From NCBI RefSeq assembly GCF_900188415.1, contig NZ_FZNV01000002.1, positions 229,339-293,338 of the forward strand: a stretch of DNA of 64,000 bases, written 5' to 3'. Positions 62,531 to 64,000 of the stretch are shown one piece after another. The DNA is from Maribacter sedimenticola. GTDB taxonomy: Bacteria; Bacteroidota; Bacteroidia; Flavobacteriales; Flavobacteriaceae. The position numbers and the translations under genes are program-made. The notes under the pieces were generated by a model that saw only the letters and a list, made by a program, of their open reading frames with translations, had not been told where the DNA came from and searched no databases. The stretch's first letter is position 1, and each line of letters begins with the position of its first letter.

Positions 62531-64000
62531 TCAATTTTTAATAGGAGCTTCAGGAACTTTACTATATAATACATTTGCTGCAGCTTCATACTTATCTCCT
62601 TTTATCCAATAAGGCCTTTCTGGGTCATTGGCAATAGAACGACCGGAAAGTATATATCCTTTATAAAATTTTACCAAGTAATCATAGTCTAAACTATTGG
62701 CCTCATCAGCAGCCTGATGATAGTATTTGTTTATTTCATCATCAAAGGCATCAAAACCTGTAGAGTATGTAGGAGAAGGGATACCGACTCTGGCAAAGCT
62801 TACATTATCACTTCGGTCAAAGAGCCCTTCTTCCGGGGCTACCTCATCAATATCCAAAGCTTTTAACCCAAAGGTCTTAGCACCTTTAATCATTTTGTTT
62901 TTAGCAGTGGTACGGTTTAACCCGGCAATCGTAGCTAAGCTTGTATTATTGTAACCGCCGCCGTCTGTATTGAAGCAGTAAATCATTTGATGTAATGGTA
63001 TAACCGGGTTTTCTACGTAATACCTACTACCTAAAAGTCCTAATTCTTCACCTGTAAATAAGATAAATAGAGCTGAGCGTTTGGTAGGATACTTGGATAA
63101 ATTTTCTGCCATTGATAAAACTGCTGTGGTTCCAATAGCGTTGTCTCTGGCGCCATTGTAAATACTATCACCTTGTGCATCGGGTGTGCCAATACCAATA
63201 TGATCATAATGGGCAGAATAGATAATATACTCCTCCTTTAGCTTTGTGTCCGTTCCTTCCAATACTCCAATTACGTTTTGCGTTTTTAGTATTTCATTTT
63301 GGATTCCCGCACTCTTAATTTTTATTGGTATGGATTCGTTACCAAGTTTTGCTAAGTTTTCAGGAGAAGTCTGTACCCATAAAAAAAGCGGTAAAGGTTC
63401 TTTTTCACTTTCTGTTAGACTTGTACGCTCCTCAAAAGCATGTTTAAAACGTGGCCATAAAGCAGTATCAAAAGAACCAACTTCAATTAAACCCCTTGCA
63501 CCATTATGTATTGCTAGTTCCCGTTTAGGTGCTCTACTACGTAGGGCAGGTCTCAATTCATTATTTTCTGGAGTACCAGCCTTTACAATAATTATTTTAC
63601 CTTTTACATCTTTGCCTTTATAATCTTCTTCAAGACCATAATTAAGATAGATGGCATCCTCTTCACTATCAATGGCATCTATATCAAAAGCAACCACTTC
63701 AGGATAGTTTTGTCCACCAAATGAAAGTTCTATGTCTTCGGACAAAAAGTAATGGTGCAAATCTACATTTTGATAGTACGTTCCATTTTTGGGGTTGGGC
63801 TTAAGACCATATCCTCTTAATGTGTTGGCTAAGTATGATGCGGCTATTTTCAATTCTGGAGAACCGGTAGCGCGTCCTTTTAATGCATCATCTGCCAAAA
63901 AGTAAATATGGCCCTCAATTTCGTTCTTATTAACGGTTTCCTCGGCTATTTCTGAATCTGTCTGTGCAGCAACAAAGGTAGATATGGAAAGTCCTAGAAT
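62531..64000 (-). CDS. M28 family aminopeptidase-like protein, 5' end beyond the window
   Basis: The frame is open to base 64000, so only the last 489 residues are visible. Upstream of a TTG at 63898 the frame continues without a stop through a hydrophobic stretch ending SISTFVAAQ, the end of a signal peptide, so the true start lies outside. The M28 zinc site is complete: HYDH, then DNAIG, GEELGLLG and FNTDGGG, with the last histidine near the C-terminus. A PA-like inserted region lies in between. The enzyme should cleave amino acids or peptides in the periplasm. Confidence 0.9.
   Translation of the reverse strand: MLGLSISTFVAAQTDSEIAEETVNKNEIEGHIYFLADDALKGRATGSPELKIAASYLANTLRGYGLKPNPKNGTYYQNVDLHHYFLSEDIELSFGGQNYPEVVAFDIDAIDSEEDAIYLNYGLEEDYKGKDVKGKIIIVKAGTPENNELRPALRSRAPKRELAIHNGARGLIEVGSFDTALWPRFKHAFEERTSLTESEKEPLPLFLWVQTSPENLAKLGNESIPIKIKSAGIQNEILKTQNVIGVLEGTDTKLKEEYIIYSAHYDHIGIGTPDAQGDSIYNGARDNAIGTTAVLSMAENLSKYPTKRSALFILFTGEELGLLGSRYYVENPVIPLHQMIYCFNTDGGGYNNTSLATIAGLNRTTAKNKMIKGAKTFGLKALDIDEVAPEEGLFDRSDNVSFARVGIPSPTYSTGFDAFDDEINKYYHQAADEANSLDYDYLVKFYKGYILSGRSIANDPERPYWIKGDKYEAAANVLYSKVPEAPIKN

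Overview
The window reads as chromosome of a marine member of the Flavobacteriaceae (Bacteroidota), probably near Zobellia, Maribacter or Arenibacter. This is inferred from the low G+C, promoters of the TAnnTTTG type, a fused CcoN-CcoO oxidase, head-GIN (DUF2807), DUF6090 and DUF983 proteins, and the algal-polysaccharide theme of a sulfatase, a GH2 beta-galactosidase and a formylglycine-generating enzyme. No tRNA, rRNA, CRISPR array, transposase or phage gene was seen. The first and last genes run off the window.

Bases 1-10.5 kb: after a truncated sterol-desaturase-type hydroxylase comes a minus-strand block for sulfane sulfur and thiol stress. It holds an HMA metallochaperone, a haem lipoprotein, a rhodanese, a 1-Cys peroxiredoxin, two tandem CstB-like persulfide dioxygenase/rhodanese fusions, a TauE/SafE exporter, a Crp/Fnr regulator and a DUF983 protein. 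hemN and a universal stress protein diverge from it. Bases 10.5-21.5 kb: a vanadium haloperoxidase-type enzyme, then a complete cbb3 oxidase locus (ccoG, H, I, NO, P, Q, S plus a UreH-like transporter and an orphan membrane protein).

The main discovery is a regulatory code linking these two blocks. Eight transcription starts carry a 14-base palindrome of the form (G/A)T(A/G)AC-N4-GT(T/C)A(C/T). In every case exactly 22 bases separate it from a Bacteroidota -7 element, and it lies about 42-55 bases before the start codon. This fits class II activation by the Crp/Fnr protein encoded inside the block, and would tie persulfide removal, sulfite export and peroxide defence to haem synthesis and microaerobic respiration.

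Bases 21.8-25.7 kb carry the non-oxidative pentose phosphate genes rpiA, tkt and tal. Bases 25.7-28.8 kb are a more A+T-rich accessory stretch with a membrane protein and an erythromycin-esterase-like enzyme. Bases 28.8-34.9 kb hold the sulfatase, GH2 and formylglycine-generating enzyme genes. Then follow a LytTR regulator, trxB, a translationally coupled oxoamine synthase-like/dipeptide epimerase pair, and a PadR-PspC-DUF2807 envelope operon (39.6-42.6 kb).

Bases 43-64 kb are mostly single housekeeping or stress genes (FKBP, AIM24, DUF2461, MlrC-like, GMC dehydrogenase with its small subunit, NudK, MsrA, PBP4-type peptidase, OxyR, PaiB, M23, M28). Notable non-coding items are two adjacent in-register heptamer arrays before the DUF2461 gene, a degenerate inverted-repeat element near 61.5 kb, and a possible 35-residue membrane peptide near 56.1 kb. 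All functions are by recognition of sequence motifs; no database search was run.
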